Below are positions 63,474 through 64,000 of a stretch of DNA of 64,000 nucleotides, piece after piece. Where the stretch lies: assembly GCF_037042905.1 (NCBI RefSeq), contig NC_087245.1, positions 29,142,001-29,206,000 of the forward strand, in the 5' to 3' direction. The notes under the pieces are model-generated. The model searched no databases. It was not told the origin of the DNA and saw nothing but the letters and a program-made list of their open reading frames with translations. Source of the stretch: Lytechinus pictus (Eukaryota; Echinodermata; Echinoidea; Temnopleuroida; Toxopneustidae). Each line of letters begins with the position of its first letter. Positions within the stretch are counted from its first letter, which is position 1. The translations under genes were made by a program, and so were the position numbers.

Positions 63474-64000
63474 GTAAGAACTAAATTAATTTCTCTTCGT
63501 TTTATTTGCTCCATGACGAGGCATTTGTGTTATAAACAGGAAAAGGAGAGAAGTGCAATTTTTTTTAGTAGGAAGTATGGATGTATTGCAATACTCATAT
63601 AAAGTTGACACTTTTTACTTATTTTGTGGAAATTAGGATAAAATTTTACCCGAACAATTAAAACGGTGTATAAAATGAGAACTTCTAACTAAACTTGGCA
63701 GATAGAATAGTGACCTAGGGTCTGTTTACGGATTTCAATGTAACAGAAGTTGTGCATGTTCAATTGTCGGCAATCTCGACTTGATTCCTTCGTAATACTA
63801 CACAATTCCTTTTATTTCATATCCAAAGAATTTAAGAATTCATTCGAGTCGAGTTGATATCATTTTTTTCTCCATAATCACAACATAAATTTGTGTAAAG
63901 TATGTGCACCTTCAAAGAGGCTAGTATAACGACTCAACTCAACAGTATTTCATCATTGTTTACAAGCATATACGTTAGAAATGATACGTTGAAAAGCCTT
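63474..64000. other. intron 3 of the plus-strand gene, to window edge
   Basis: AT-rich after the donor gtaagaac; no further exon was seen before 64000. Confidence 0.45.

Overview
The window is animal nuclear DNA from a gene-poor, AT-rich and very repeat-rich genome. The best guess is a marine invertebrate deuterostome, most likely an echinoid (sea urchin). The reasons are a readable intron-rich Ku80 gene, tRNA-derived SINEs, many short hAT-like and mariner-like elements, long G and C homopolymer runs, foldback DNA of the kind described as TU elements in sea urchins, and the GTCTCACCTGCAT-ended repeat carrying the ATGACCTTTGACCTTGGTCATG motif. Species was not determined. There is no bacterial-style gene content; nearly all short ORFs are chance or repeat-derived.

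Layout. (1) 1-11729, minus strand: the 5' half of XRCC5 (Ku80, DNA end binding in non-homologous end joining). Eight exons join in frame, from an 18-nt first coding exon at 11712-11729 to an exon cut by the left window edge; about 393 residues are visible. Intron 1 (4855-11711) is packed with inverted repeats and transposon copies. (2) 12330-15060: a dead 5'-truncated LINE on the minus strand, split by a TIR element (12876-13789). (3) 15990-17514: palindromic repeats with a SINE inside, then an 826-bp long-TIR element. (4) 17790-35400: about 17 kb of back-to-back tandem DNA: a GCACAAATA-type minisatellite, a diverged array of roughly 90-180 bp units with ~0.82-0.89 kb higher-order copies, a 5.7-kb array of a 49-bp unit, and then four to five ~1.35-1.6 kb units that each keep the same splice-donor-like and splice-acceptor-like sites on the minus strand. 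(5) 36400-39560: two weak minus-strand coding candidates. (6) 40497-43184: a 2.7-kb foldback element built of ~190-bp units, each with a GCCGCCATTTT (YY1-like) core. (7) 43337-43499: a minus-strand SINE-sized insertion whose head looks like 7SL RNA, flanked by a near-perfect 12-bp target duplication. (8) 48649 to the right edge, plus strand: a multi-exon gene that I do not recognise (exons 48649-49290, 60720-60766, 63206-63473; 319 residues so far), with hAT-type MITEs, satellites and RFX X-box-like sites in its introns.

The two genes are not obviously functionally linked. What is most worth a second look is not a protein system but the repeat architecture: the compound tandem region with conserved splice-like sites, the foldback of regulatory-site-like units, the 7SL-like insertion, and a perfect 71-bp palindrome in the XRCC5 intron. 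No splice site here was checked against transcripts; the exon models rest on GT-AG sites, continuous phase and, for XRCC5, similarity to Ku80.
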